A stretch of DNA of 64,000 nt, from positions 1,426,001-1,490,000 of the forward strand of contig NZ_CP118946.1 of the NCBI RefSeq assembly GCF_029011175.1, given 5' to 3'. The DNA is from Winkia neuii (GTDB lineage Bacteria; Actinomycetota; Actinomycetes; Actinomycetales; Actinomycetaceae). Position numbers and translations under genes: made by a program. The notes under the pieces are model-generated. The model searched no databases, was not told where the DNA came from, and worked only from the letters and a program-made list of their open reading frames with translations. This document shows positions 34,133-42,783 of this stretch, in pieces (the first letter of the stretch is position 1; each line of letters starts with the position of its first letter).

Positions 34133-35275
34133 ATGCGTCGCACCCTACTTGTAACTAACGATTTCCCGCCTCGTCTTGGGGGCATCCAGACCTTCTTGCA
34201 GAACTACGCTAGTCGACTTCCTGCTGAAGACCTGGTGGTTTACGCGTCCTCATACAAGCGCAACGACCGCGGCGGCGAGTGCGCCAGCTACGACGCCACG
34301 GTTGGGTGGAAGACCTACAGGGATAAGACCAGCATGCTGCTACCAACGCCGCGGGTAGCACGGAAGATGGCCAAAATAATTCGCGACGAGGCCATTTCTA
34401 CTGTCTGGTTCGGTGCCGCTGCGCCTTTGGGGCTGCTTGCGCAAACCGCGAAGGCCGCCGGCGCTAGCAACGTTGTTGTGACCACCCACGGCCACGAAAT
34501 CGGATGGACACTAATTCCTGGTGCCCGCCAGCTGGTGAAGAAGATATTTGCTGACACTGATGCAGTTACATATATCTCTGACTACACCCTGCACAATCTG
34601 AAGCCGGCTATCGGCAACACTCCTGTAGTGCATCTTCCCGGGGGGATTGATACAGCAGAGTTCCGCCCTAACCCACAGGCGAGGGCCCAGCTGCGCCAAC
34701 GGTATCAGCTCGGTGATAGGCCAGTAATTCTGTGTCTTTCGCGGCTTGTCCCCCGCAAGGGCCAAGACATGTTAATCAGGGCTATGGAGGGCATTACCAA
34801 ACGTCACCCCGAGGCGCACCTGGTTATCACAGGATCTGGCCCTTACGAAAACCACCTGAAGGCAATGGCGAAGGCCTCGCCCGCTAGCGCTAACATCACG
34901 TTCACGGGAGCCATTCCTGCCGCCGAGTTAGCCGCCCATCACGCGATGGCAGATATCTTTGCTATGCCCGCTCGCACGCGGTGGGGAGGACTAGATGTGG
35001 AAGGTCTGGGCATCGTCTACCTAGAAGCCGGCGCCGCAGCTGTGCCTGTGATAGCCGGAGACAGCGGTGGCGCTCCAGAAACCGTGCTGCATGGACAGAC
35101 TGGTTACGTAGTAAAAGGCACCGCAGTGGTAGATCTAGCAATGCGTATATGCCAGTTACTCGAGAACGACGACGCCCGTCGCCAGATGGGATGGAAAGGT
35201 CGCGAGTATGCCGAGAATTGGGCTTGGCCGCAACTGGTAAGCCGACTAACCGATGCGTTAGACGGCAATTTCTAA
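34133..35275 (+). CDS. pimB: GT4 mannosyltransferase, PimB'-like
   Basis: GDP-mannose-dependent glycosyltransferase that probably adds the second mannose to phosphatidylinositol monomannoside on the cytoplasmic side of the membrane. N-terminal LLVTNDFPPRLGGIQTFL and C-terminal DVEGLGIVYLEAGAAAVPVIAGDSGGAPE (the E-x7-E region) are typical; ITGSGPYENHL and CLSRLVPRKGQDMLI complete the GT-B fold. About 380 aa. The start may be the GTG three codons earlier. It supports an actinomycete that makes PIM-type glycolipids. Overlaps by 4 nt the convergent TauE gene. Confidence 0.85.
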   Translation: MRRTLLVTNDFPPRLGGIQTFLQNYASRLPAEDLVVYASSYKRNDRGGECASYDATVGWKTYRDKTSMLLPTPRVARKMAKIIRDEAISTVWFGAAAPLGLLAQTAKAAGASNVVVTTHGHEIGWTLIPGARQLVKKIFADTDAVTYISDYTLHNLKPAIGNTPVVHLPGGIDTAEFRPNPQARAQLRQRYQLGDRPVILCLSRLVPRKGQDMLIRAMEGITKRHPEAHLVITGSGPYENHLKAMAKASPASANITFTGAIPAAELAAHHAMADIFAMPARTRWGGLDVEGLGIVYLEAGAAAVPVIAGDSGGAPETVLHGQTGYVVKGTAVVDLAMRICQLLENDDARRQMGWKGREYAENWAWPQLVSRLTDALDGNF

Positions 35276-36033
35276 AAGATCAGCTCACCGGCCAGAGTAG
35301 CCACTGCCACTGCCGAAAGCAGCCCTGCAAATAGCAAGGTAAGGGTGGCCGGACGGACTTTTTGAGACAGTGGCCCGCCCACCAGTCCGCCTAGGGCGGA
35401 GGACACCGTGAATGCCACTACGACAGCCCAATCGACGCTCACCCCGGTGACCAACCGCGGGATTAGTCCCCCAAGGGAAGCGATCACCATGATGAGCAGC
35501 GATGTCCCAGAAGCCTTATGGATGGGGTAACCCAAACCCAGCATGAGCGCCGGTACTATTGCGAATCCGCCTCCAACGCCAAAGAAGCCTGTCAAGAGTC
35601 CAACTAAGCTGCCCAGTCCCACTACTGCTACGTAAGGATTAAGTCGGGGGGCAGCCGGGCTCCTCTGAGCTTGCTCGCCCTCAGATTTTGCCCTGCGGAA
35701 CATTACCGCAGCAACAATGAAGAGCAAGATTGCAAAGGCAATCATCAGTGCTTTTGCTGGTACTAAGGCGTTGGCGTAGGTGCCAACAAAAGTTCCTGCC
35801 AAAGAGCAGCATCCGAAGATTAGTCCGCCCTTGTAGTTCACCTGCTTTTTCCGGGCTCGAAATACGAGTGATACTCCAGCCGTCACCCCTACAATGACCA
35901 GGGATTCAGCAGTTGCCGCATGCGGAGGTTGCGCCAGCAAATAGACCAGCACCGGCACCGAAAGGATGCCCCCACCCGCGCCTAGGGCTCCCACGACTAT
36001 CCCTACAAGAAAACCGATCAGTAGGGCTAGCAC
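35272..36033 (-). CDS. TauE/SafE family permease
   Basis: Membrane protein of about 253 aa with eight predicted spans in two repeats; each repeat begins with a Gly-rich helix (FLVGIVVGALGAGGGILSVP and LTGFFGVGGGFAIVPALML), the hallmark of the TauE/SafE family of sulfite/organosulfonate/anion exporters. I start at the GTG 6 nt after GGAGG; an in-frame TTG nine codons upstream would include the ribosome-binding site. The substrate is not predictable. Monocistronic. Confidence 0.85.
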   Translation of the reverse strand: MLALLIGFLVGIVVGALGAGGGILSVPVLVYLLAQPPHAATAESLVIVGVTAGVSLVFRARKKQVNYKGGLIFGCCSLAGTFVGTYANALVPAKALMIAFAILLFIVAAVMFRRAKSEGEQAQRSPAAPRLNPYVAVVGLGSLVGLLTGFFGVGGGFAIVPALMLGLGYPIHKASGTSLLIMVIASLGGLIPRLVTGVSVDWAVVVAFTVSSALGGLVGGPLSQKVRPATLTLLFAGLLSAVAVATLAGELIF

Positions 36034-36128
36034 AGACAACCTCCAGGATAGGGACCGCAAGAATCATATCGTTGCATCCGCGCCGCCGCAGCCGATCCGG
36101 GATAACGCATCGCAGTCACTGCAAAGAA

Positions 36129-36156
36129 AGGGCGCAGCCCCCATGAGCTGCGCCCT
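36129..36156 (-). terminator. Terminator of the alditol-type operon
   Basis: 10-bp stem AGGGCGCAGC / GCTGCGCCCT located just after the stop at 36166 on the minus strand, followed there by TTTCTTTG. Confidence 0.7.
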
Positions 36157-36165
36157 CCCTACTAA

Positions 36166-37539
36166 CTAATCAGCGTCTGGATGCCGGTGCCTACCCCAGA
36201 AACCGTCCTCACTGAACAGCTTCTGCACAATCTGGTCGGTAAGCCCCAGATCAGCAATGACGTCTAGTACCGTGTATCGCGGCCTGATGTTCTGTGCCTT
36301 GTAGTGGGTTTCGACGAACCGGTCCCAGTCGATCTTGATCATCTCTGGGTGGTACGGCGCTCCCGCCTTCTTCAGCATCTGCCACACCTTGGAGGGCGAA
36401 TACAACTGTTCCTTCGCCTTCTTAGATACCTCTGGCCAAACTTCCTTGATCTTTATTACGCGCTCGCGCAATTCATCGCCTTCCAGATGCTTTGCAAGCG
36501 TGTGCTTCACGGCGTCCTCAACGATGCGGTCTGTGTGCATCGAACGAACACGCTCTTCTACCTGCTCCGCGCTCGGAGCGTTCTGGACGATTTCGTCAAC
36601 ATCAAGATTTTCGATGTCAACATTCAGCAATTCTTCCCAGATAGCGCAGGAAGCAACGGTGCCGATGCCCACCTTCATGCCGTGAGATAGTGGCGGATCC
36701 CAGTCGGTTCCGTGTCCTTCCATCTCCCATACGTGCGAGAACTGGTGGCCCGCTCCAGATGCTGGCCGAGAAGACTGCGCCGCTTGCATCGCCAGACCGG
36801 AAATGATGTTGGCCTCTGCTAGCTTGGCAATCGATTCCAGCTCCCCCTGGGCAACCGCCTCAGGGTCTGCCAGAGCATCGCGCAAAGTCGACTGCGCTAG
36901 CGACCACACGTATTCGTCAATTGGTTCGATACCTAGGGCGTCGGCAACAATCCAGTCCGCTCCAGCGGGAATCTTCTCTATTAGATCGCCGTATCCAGTA
37001 GCAATAAGACGTTTCGGCGAATCCGCCATGGTCTGCAGATCGGCTACGAGTGCGGCCGGAGCTGGGCATGAGTGCGTCGACTTGAATCCATCCTTGGCAA
37101 TGGAAGCGCCAAAGGCGGCATATCCGTCTACAGACGGCGCCGTGCAGACGTTCATGTACTCGCGCTTCAGTTCTCCGGAGGAGAGCTTTGCCAGGTCGTT
37201 CAACGTGCCGGAGGCGATGGAACAAACTACCGTCTCCTCGCCCAGAGGTCGAATAATCTCGCGTAGCTTTTCGACGTTTTCATAGCCTGCGTACAGAGTC
37301 GGCTTGCCGGGGAAGATATACGGCTCTGCCGCAAAGGGCACCCCTGCTTCACGAAGGGATTGCACCACCTGGTCACCACAGGCGCCGTAGGTATTCTGGT
37401 CAGCAACAACGAACACTTTCTTGCCCGGGAAATTCTTGGCAAATAGCTCGCCGGTCTTTTGGTTTACGTCTTCTCCGAAGGCGATATCCCTAGTCTCAGT
37501 TGCCGTCTTAAGGGCGGTCTCTATTAGTTCTGACACCAT
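36166..37539 (-). CDS. sn-Glycerol-1-phosphate dehydrogenase family protein (AraM-like)
   Basis: NAD(P)- and metal-dependent alcohol dehydrogenase of the G1PDH family. SIASGTLNDLAKL (near 107-119) is the dinucleotide loop, TAPSVDGYAAFGASI the substrate loop, and candidate metal ligands are Asp185 (YGDLIEK), His265/His269 (GHQFSH) and His286 (SHGMKVG). The 457 aa exceed the approximately 390 of Bacillus AraM by a C-terminal extension. Last gene of the operon, 5 nt after the FGGY kinase. By context it probably oxidises a phosphorylated polyol rather than making archaeal-type lipid; that is inference. Confidence 0.82.
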   Translation of the reverse strand: MVSELIETALKTATETRDIAFGEDVNQKTGELFAKNFPGKKVFVVADQNTYGACGDQVVQSLREAGVPFAAEPYIFPGKPTLYAGYENVEKLREIIRPLGEETVVCSIASGTLNDLAKLSSGELKREYMNVCTAPSVDGYAAFGASIAKDGFKSTHSCPAPAALVADLQTMADSPKRLIATGYGDLIEKIPAGADWIVADALGIEPIDEYVWSLAQSTLRDALADPEAVAQGELESIAKLAEANIISGLAMQAAQSSRPASGAGHQFSHVWEMEGHGTDWDPPLSHGMKVGIGTVASCAIWEELLNVDIENLDVDEIVQNAPSAEQVEERVRSMHTDRIVEDAVKHTLAKHLEGDELRERVIKIKEVWPEVSKKAKEQLYSPSKVWQMLKKAGAPYHPEMIKIDWDRFVETHYKAQNIRPRYTVLDVIADLGLTDQIVQKLFSEDGFWGRHRHPDAD

Positions 37540-37544
37540 CTCTC

Positions 37545-39107
37545 CTAACTGATGTGGTCAACAGTCTTGTGGGTTAGTTCTGCCATTTGCGGCCATGCGT
37601 CCATGTACTGCTGCAAGTAGAACTGGTACTGCTCGTGCTTGTCTTTGTTCGGTTCAATGACTTCGGCCTCGTGAACCATGTTGCGTGCTGCGTCCGGCAA
37701 TGACTGATACAGTCCGGCGCCAACCGCGGCAAGCATGCACGAACCGAGCACCACCGCATCGCCTACCTGTGTCAGAGTTGCGGGAATACCGGTCACGTCG
37801 GCATACATTTGCATCCACACCTTGGATTTGGTTGCCCCACCGCAATAAACGAGCTTGTCGGGCTTGAATCCGCCCTCTTCCATAACCTTTAGGTTGTGCG
37901 CGGTATCGTAAGCCACCGACTCCAAGATCGCGTGGTACAGGTGCTCCGGCGTGTGAGACAGCGAAAGCCCCCAGATCATGCCACGAGCGCGTGAGTCTGT
38001 GTACGGGGTGCGGTTGCCCTGGAAGTACTCATTGACGATAACTCCGTCTGATCCTGGCGGAATATCGGCGCAAGCTCGGTCCAGTACCTCATACGCGTTG
38101 AGACCAATTCTCTCCGTAGCATTTACGACGTCGCGAGCAAAGCCGTCCTTGAACCACTTCAGTACCGAGCCGGAAGATACCGAAGAGCCTTCCACTGTGT
38201 ACTGCCCTTCGACGACGGCATCGGTGTAGGCGCCCATGAATCCCTTGCCATAGAGTGGTTTTGCGCTCTGCCCCGTCATTACCTGAGAGGAACCGGTAAT
38301 AATGGCAAGCGAACCGGGTTCTACTGCGCCCAATCCGATCTGCCCATGCCAGGCATCGCCACCACCCTGTACCACGGGAATTCCCGGGGTAAGTCCAAGG
38401 TCAGACGCTGCAGATACCGACAGTCCCCCGATTGGATCGCCGAGGGCGGCAACGCGCTCTGGTAATTTCTCAAAAACGTCGCCTACCCCTAGCTTTTCGT
38501 AAAAGTCGACAGGCCAGCCGCCCTTGTCGGAGTTGTAGTACGAACGGATGGAGGCGGTGTTTTGGTTTACCGTCCATTCTCCGGTAAGTCTGAAGGTCAG
38601 CCAGTCCGGCGCATCAACTAGCCGGTAGGCACTGTTGTAATTGTCCGGCTCGTTTTCTTTGAGCCAGGCGGCTTTGAATGGATACCATTCTGCGGTTGCT
38701 GGCATAGTGCCACCGCCGTTATAAAGCTTTGCCCAATGGTCTATCTCGTCTGCACGGGCTGCCTGCTTTGTTGCCCGCACGTCCATCCACATGATCGCAT
38801 CGCGCAACGCGTTGCCATCTTTGTCCATGGCTACGACTGTCATGGTGGTGGCGTCATAGGAGATGCCGGCAATATGCCGTGCGGGAATACCTGTCTTGTC
38901 GAAGACCCTGTGCACGGATGCTTGGAGAGCCTCCCACCAGTCGGTGGGCGATTGCTCTGCCCTGCCCGGAGAGGGGAAATTAGTCTTGTACGGAGTGCCT
39001 GCGAACCCTAGCGGGTTACCACGCAAATCAAATATTGCGGCACGGCACGATTCAGTGCCGAAATCAATTCCCAATAGGTATGGGCCTTCATAACCCGGAG
39101 CAACCAC
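37545..39107 (-). CDS. FGGY-family carbohydrate kinase
   Basis: Sugar or alditol kinase of 520 aa. N-terminal ATPase-fold motif GIDFGTESCRAAIFD, central QGGGDAWHGQIGLGAVEPGSLAIITGSSQV, and C-terminal VYCGGATKSKVWMQMYADVTGIP plus GDAVVLGSCMLAA define the FGGY family. The sequence resembles ribulokinase/erythritol-kinase-type members, so a pentulose, pentitol or tetritol is likelier than glycerol. The GTG start follows AAGGAAGG by 7 nt. It sits between the HAD phosphatase and the G1PDH-like dehydrogenase in a tightly spaced operon. Exact substrate unknown. Confidence 0.85.
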   Translation of the reverse strand: MVAPGYEGPYLLGIDFGTESCRAAIFDLRGNPLGFAGTPYKTNFPSPGRAEQSPTDWWEALQASVHRVFDKTGIPARHIAGISYDATTMTVVAMDKDGNALRDAIMWMDVRATKQAARADEIDHWAKLYNGGGTMPATAEWYPFKAAWLKENEPDNYNSAYRLVDAPDWLTFRLTGEWTVNQNTASIRSYYNSDKGGWPVDFYEKLGVGDVFEKLPERVAALGDPIGGLSVSAASDLGLTPGIPVVQGGGDAWHGQIGLGAVEPGSLAIITGSSQVMTGQSAKPLYGKGFMGAYTDAVVEGQYTVEGSSVSSGSVLKWFKDGFARDVVNATERIGLNAYEVLDRACADIPPGSDGVIVNEYFQGNRTPYTDSRARGMIWGLSLSHTPEHLYHAILESVAYDTAHNLKVMEEGGFKPDKLVYCGGATKSKVWMQMYADVTGIPATLTQVGDAVVLGSCMLAAVGAGLYQSLPDAARNMVHEAEVIEPNKDKHEQYQFYLQQYMDAWPQMAELTHKTVDHIS

Positions 39108-39133
39108 GTTGTTACCTTCCTTAGCTACTTTTG

Positions 39134-40003
39134 TTATTTCCAGTTGTCTTCAGTCCAGCCCAGATCATCCCACGTAGTCTGGGGAATTAGCCGGTCTGCG
39201 CGATCAATCAGGAATGTCGGCTGATCTTTCTTGTCGAGGGCGAGCGCTTCTTGCCAGGTAGAGTCCCCGGTTAAAGGCATGGCAGAGACCATGCCCGTGC
39301 GCACTGCCATCTGGATGTCAGTTCCTAGCCGGTCGCCTACCATGATGCAGTGTTTGGGATCTACGTCTAATCCCGCAATGGCCTCTACTAGCATCTCTGG
39401 GTTTGGCTTGCCGATCACCATCTCGCATTTTGTTTGGGTGCAAGCTTCGATTGCCGCAATGATCGCGGCGCAATCTGGTTCCCCCCGGCCACCTGGGAAT
39501 GGGCAGTAACGGTCAGGGTTAGTGGCGATTAGTTTCGCTCGCTTATGGAACCAGATTGCGTCAAATGCGATTTGCAGTTTCCGATATTCGAATGTGCGGT
39601 CATAGGAGGCTATGACGAAGTCAATCTCGGCTGGATCCTCACTAATCTTGATCCCGGCCTTTTTGAAAGCCTTGATCAATGGTTCTTCAGCTATTGGGAA
39701 CACCACCGCATCAGGGTGATGGTTCTTCAGCCACTTGGTCATAGTCACTACGGTGTTGGCTATATCTGAGATATCTGTAGGTAGTCCAAGCCGCTCAAGC
39801 TTTTCCACGTACTGGTGAGGATCCTTGGTGGGATTGTTTGACAAAAAGCGAACCGGAATATTCCTCCGGCGCAGTTCATTAATCATGCGCTCTACACCTG
39901 GAAGTAACTCATCACCAAGGTAGATTGTGCCGTCCATATCGAAGATGTAGGCATCGTAGAACTCCGTCGGTAAGGAAAGGGGTGCGCCCTCGTGCTCGCT
40001 CAT
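39134..40003 (-). CDS. HAD-IIA family phosphatase (NagD-like)
   Basis: Cytoplasmic sugar-phosphate phosphatase of 289 aa. Motif I is FDMDGTIYLGD (Asp22, Asp24), motif II FLSNNPTK, motif III is the Lys of IGKPNPEML, and motif IV GDRLGTDIQMA; the cap lies between II and III as in type IIA. It starts after AGGAGACAC and ends 26 nt before the kinase. A phosphatase inside a kinase operon may relieve build-up of a toxic phosphorylated intermediate or act on 2-phosphoglycolate-like by-products. Confidence 0.9.
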   Translation of the reverse strand: MSEHEGAPLSLPTEFYDAYIFDMDGTIYLGDELLPGVERMINELRRRNIPVRFLSNNPTKDPHQYVEKLERLGLPTDISDIANTVVTMTKWLKNHHPDAVVFPIAEEPLIKAFKKAGIKISEDPAEIDFVIASYDRTFEYRKLQIAFDAIWFHKRAKLIATNPDRYCPFPGGRGEPDCAAIIAAIEACTQTKCEMVIGKPNPEMLVEAIAGLDVDPKHCIMVGDRLGTDIQMAVRTGMVSAMPLTGDSTWQEALALDKKDQPTFLIDRADRLIPQTTWDDLGWTEDNWK

Positions 40004-40042
40004 GTGTCTCCTGTTCGAATATTCGGGTAGTACGCTCGTCAG

Positions 40043-41017
40043 CTATGCAAGTAACGAGCTCAGGCCAAGAACCAGGGTGGTGCAAGGCCAAATAGCAGCT
40101 GCTGGGGGGTCAATGTGCGTGTCGCCAGCGTCGTAAGAGAGCCGAGCCATTACCTCAGCAACAAATGCGGCGAGTACACCGAAGACGACACCTACCAGCA
40201 GGCAAATGAATGGGTTGTATCCGACCACGGGCAGGAACTTCACTGCTGCAAGAGCCCCGACGATCGTCATGTGGTGAGTTACCGGCATCTTGATCCCCAT
40301 GGCTACGAGGAAAATGCATAGCGCCGAGATTGCGAAGGGAAGCCCTTGCGCATTAGCCATGATCACGTCTATTACTTCCGGCTTGGCATCGTAAACGTAG
40401 TGAATCATTGCCAGTACCGCACCGGCTCCGAGTAGACCGGAGAAGGCTCCGAGCGGTAGGTATTGGCTGGGCTTTTCCTGCCATTCCAGCCAGCGGCGAT
40501 TCTCGCCTAGGTTCGATACCCATTCAAATGGAGACTTCTTGGAAAATAGGAGCCGCGCCAAAATACCCGAGCAGAAGACGGTGAAAGCAACCGAGTCAGT
40601 GTGAGTACCGAACCACGGGATCATTGCAACCAGCTTCTGGAAGATGTAACCGCCCAAACCGAACGCAGCACCGACCAGCAGCACGTCCGTCCTGCCGAGT
40701 CCTGCGAGTGGCTGGTTTACGTCCTTGCCGTATCCGGTCTTATCTAGTAGCCCCTTCTTCGAGGCGTAGGCAGAGGCAGCCACACCTCCGGCAAACGCTA
40801 CGTGTGGGCCGAAGAGCGGCCCGAATGCCATGTATTCGAAGCCAATGGCAGAACCAGTCGCAAGAGCAATGGGGAAAGCGAAAAAGATCAACACTCCGGT
40901 GAATCCGAAAGCGTTGTTACCTCCGATTGCGGCTCCGAAAAAACCGCCGGCGATTGCTGCAATTGCACCAAAAATGGTTATATTTTCTACAAATTGTGCA
41001 GCTAAGTCTGGAGTCAT
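40043..41017 (-). CDS. Unclassified multi-span membrane protein (candidate transporter)
   Basis: A 324-aa protein with roughly nine to ten hydrophobic segments and several Gly-rich helices (AIAGGFFGAAIGGNNAFGFTG; GFEYMAFGPLFGPHVAFAGGVAAS). Charged residues cluster in one central cytoplasmic loop (FSKKSPFEWVSNLGENRRWLEWQEKPSQ), dividing it into two halves. A conserved-looking MPVTHHMTIVGALAAVKFL lies near the end. It does not resemble MFS, SSS, MIP or PTS permeases that I recognise. As the only membrane protein in this operon it is the best candidate for substrate uptake or efflux. Confidence 0.65.
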   Translation of the reverse strand: MTPDLAAQFVENITIFGAIAAIAGGFFGAAIGGNNAFGFTGVLIFFAFPIALATGSAIGFEYMAFGPLFGPHVAFAGGVAASAYASKKGLLDKTGYGKDVNQPLAGLGRTDVLLVGAAFGLGGYIFQKLVAMIPWFGTHTDSVAFTVFCSGILARLLFSKKSPFEWVSNLGENRRWLEWQEKPSQYLPLGAFSGLLGAGAVLAMIHYVYDAKPEVIDVIMANAQGLPFAISALCIFLVAMGIKMPVTHHMTIVGALAAVKFLPVVGYNPFICLLVGVVFGVLAAFVAEVMARLSYDAGDTHIDPPAAAIWPCTTLVLGLSSLLA

Positions 41018-41090
41018 TTGGTTACCTAACTTAGGGGCCCGTCCTCGTTGGCGGACCGATCGAGATTTATTGTGTGCGCCTTATTTCAGC

Positions 41091-41130
41091 TGGCATGCTG
41101 AGGCATCAGCATCGATGCCTCAGCATGCCA
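41091..41130. repeat. 16-bp perfect inverted repeat in operon gap
   Basis: TGGCATGCTGAGGCAT and its exact complement are separated by eight bases (41107-41114). It lies in the 153-nt gap between the isomerase gene and the membrane-protein gene, both read on the minus strand. There is no T-run on either side, so it is more likely an mRNA-stability or processing hairpin, or an attenuator lacking a canonical tail, than a terminator. Confidence 0.85.
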
Positions 41131-41170
41131 AGCTAGCGCTATTCGATATTAGCGTGTTTCAGGTGCCGTT

Positions 41171-41659
41171 TTAACATCCTGCAACAGTATCTTCGCCTGC
41201 ATCTTTCTGATTGTCGTACTCGTCAATTGCAGCGACCTTCGGGGCAGAGTGCGAGGACGGATCGAATTCGTATCCCAACCATTCCTTGGCTAGCCTGCGA
41301 GCGAGCTCTAGACCAATTACTCGTTCGCCAAACGTCAGCACCTGGGCGTTGTTGGACATGATTAGCCGCTCTACCGAGAACGAATCATGAGCAACGGAAG
41401 CACGAATGCCGCGAACCTTATTTGCAGCCATCGCAACCCCCATACCGGTACCACACACGAATAGGCCACGATCTGCCTTGCCCGCGGCGATTAGGCGCGC
41501 CCCTTTTACCGCGACGTGAGGGTAATCTACGTCCTCGTCGCCGTTTACACCTACGTCGATTACTTCGTCTACTCGATCGTCTGCTTCCAGATCCTTCTTT
41601 AGTACGTCCTTGTAGTCCACTCCGGCGCTATCGGCAGCGACAACGATGCGTAGTCCCAT
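41171..41659 (-). CDS. RpiB/LacA/LacB family sugar-phosphate isomerase
   Basis: A 162-aa aldose-ketose phosphate isomerase. N-terminal VVAADSAGVDYKDVLKKDL replaces the usual GSDHAG start, the catalytic Cys69 lies in VCGTGMGV, and HDSFSVERLIMSNNAQVLTFGER carries the phosphate-binding region. The Asn-Asn-Ala pattern resembles tetrulose-phosphate isomerases such as EryI/DerI more than classical RpiB. First structural gene of the operon, with a strong AAAGGAGG ribosome site, and downstream of the DeoR regulator by 124 nt. Confidence 0.88.
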   Translation of the reverse strand: MGLRIVVAADSAGVDYKDVLKKDLEADDRVDEVIDVGVNGDEDVDYPHVAVKGARLIAAGKADRGLFVCGTGMGVAMAANKVRGIRASVAHDSFSVERLIMSNNAQVLTFGERVIGLELARRLAKEWLGYEFDPSSHSAPKVAAIDEYDNQKDAGEDTVAGC

Positions 41660-41783
41660 TGAATCCTCCTTTGGATGTGGCGATAAGCACTACAACGGAA
41701 CTGTATCAAATCCCCTGAGAAAAACACCAGATTTAGTGTGATTTTTTGAAAAGGGACTTCACCAGGCACATCAAGGGACGGGA

Positions 41784-42563
41784 CTAACGTTCCGCCACTA
41801 CCACTTTCGCCCCATTTTCCCGGAGCTGCGCGACCTTCTGAGCGGGAGCGTCAGCATCCACTACCACAGTGTCTACTTCACTTATGGAGCCAAATCTATG
41901 TAGGGCCCGCCGAGCAAACTTGGAGTGATCCAGCAAAAGTATCGTTTTTGCCGCGGCCTGCATCATCTTCGCCTTCACGGCCGCTACGTCCGCATAGGGG
42001 TGGAACAGTTGGTCTCCGCGAATACCAGAGGCCGAAATTAGACATAGATCCGCATCTACCTTTTCAAGGGCGGAGATGGTATGCGGCCCTAACGTAGCCT
42101 CTGCCCAGCTCTGATATTCGCCACCAAGGAAGAACAGGGAGTTCTTCGGACGCTCACGCAGCTCCTGAGCCACCAGCAGGGAGTTAGTGACCACAGACAG
42201 GCCACTTGTTTGTTCGAGCTGCCTAATAGCCCAAATAGCCGAGGTGGAATCGTCAATAATCACCGAGGCTGAAGCCGGGATGAGCGCGGCTGCAGCCTTA
42301 CCCATCTGCTTCTTCTCTTCTACCCCCTGTGCCATGCGGTATTGCGCGGTGGCTTCGTGCAAGCCGGAAGCCGTAGCCCTTATCCGGCCATGTTCGCGGT
42401 GGACAATCCCCGCTTTCTCTAGCACTGATATGTCACGGTAGATAGTCATCACTGACACCCCGCAAGTATCGGCCAGCTCCTCAACCGATATATCTCCGTG
42501 CATAATCACATAGTTGGCGATCGTGTCACGCCGCGAAGACAAGTCCGGGGAAATGTTAGCCAT
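41784..42563 (-). CDS. DeoR/GlpR family transcriptional regulator
   Basis: A 259-aa repressor. The N-terminal DeoR helix-turn-helix is SRRDTIANYVIMHGDISVEELADTCGVSVMTIYRDISVLEKAGIVHREHG (split here only for reading), and the C-terminal DeoRC sensor has IIDDSTSAIWAIRQL, LSVVTNSLLVAQEL and TILLLDHSKFARRALHR. Such sensors bind sugar phosphates. The start is the ATG 6 nt after GGAGG. It precedes and reads with the isomerase-to-dehydrogenase operon and is its likely regulator. Confidence 0.9.
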   Translation of the reverse strand: MANISPDLSSRRDTIANYVIMHGDISVEELADTCGVSVMTIYRDISVLEKAGIVHREHGRIRATASGLHEATAQYRMAQGVEEKKQMGKAAAALIPASASVIIDDSTSAIWAIRQLEQTSGLSVVTNSLLVAQELRERPKNSLFFLGGEYQSWAEATLGPHTISALEKVDADLCLISASGIRGDQLFHPYADVAAVKAKMMQAAAKTILLLDHSKFARRALHRFGSISEVDTVVVDADAPAQKVAQLRENGAKVVVAER

Positions 42564-42586
42564 ATACTCCTCCGTGAAAAACAAAT

Positions 42587-42601
42587 ACTCCGCATAGGAG
42601 T
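42587..42601. promoter_or_regulatory. Possible autoregulatory site upstream of the DeoR gene
   Basis: ACTCC-GCATA-GGAGT inverted repeat, 24 nt upstream of the DeoR-family ATG. It is short and partly resembles a Shine-Dalgarno sequence, so support is weak. Confidence 0.25.
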
Positions 42602-42649
42602 TTACTAGTAATGGCGAAAAGAAAACCTACCCGCCCTGTCCGACGGCAT

Positions 42650-42677
42650 AAAAAATGCTCACCGCGTGGTGAGCATT
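42650..42677 (-). terminator. Terminator after tRNA-Gln and tRNA-Glu
   Basis: 10-bp stem AATGCTCACC/GGTGAGCATT with GCGT loop; six T follow on the minus strand, immediately after tRNA-Glu. Confidence 0.85.
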
Positions 42678-42679
42678 AT

Positions 42680-42755
42680 TGGTACCCCCGACGGGATTTG
42701 AACCCGTGTTACCGCCGTGAGAGGGCGGTGTCCTAGGCCGCTAGACGACGGGGGC
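42680..42755 (-). tRNA. tRNA-Glu (CTC)
   Basis: Minus-strand cloverleaf: acceptor GCCCCCG/CGGGGGT, anticodon loop CTCTCAC with anticodon CTC, T-arm CGGGTTCAAATCCCG, encoded CCA (42680-42682). Confidence 0.94.
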
Positions 42756-42783
42756 CTAAGACGACCACTAAGTGGTCGCTTCG

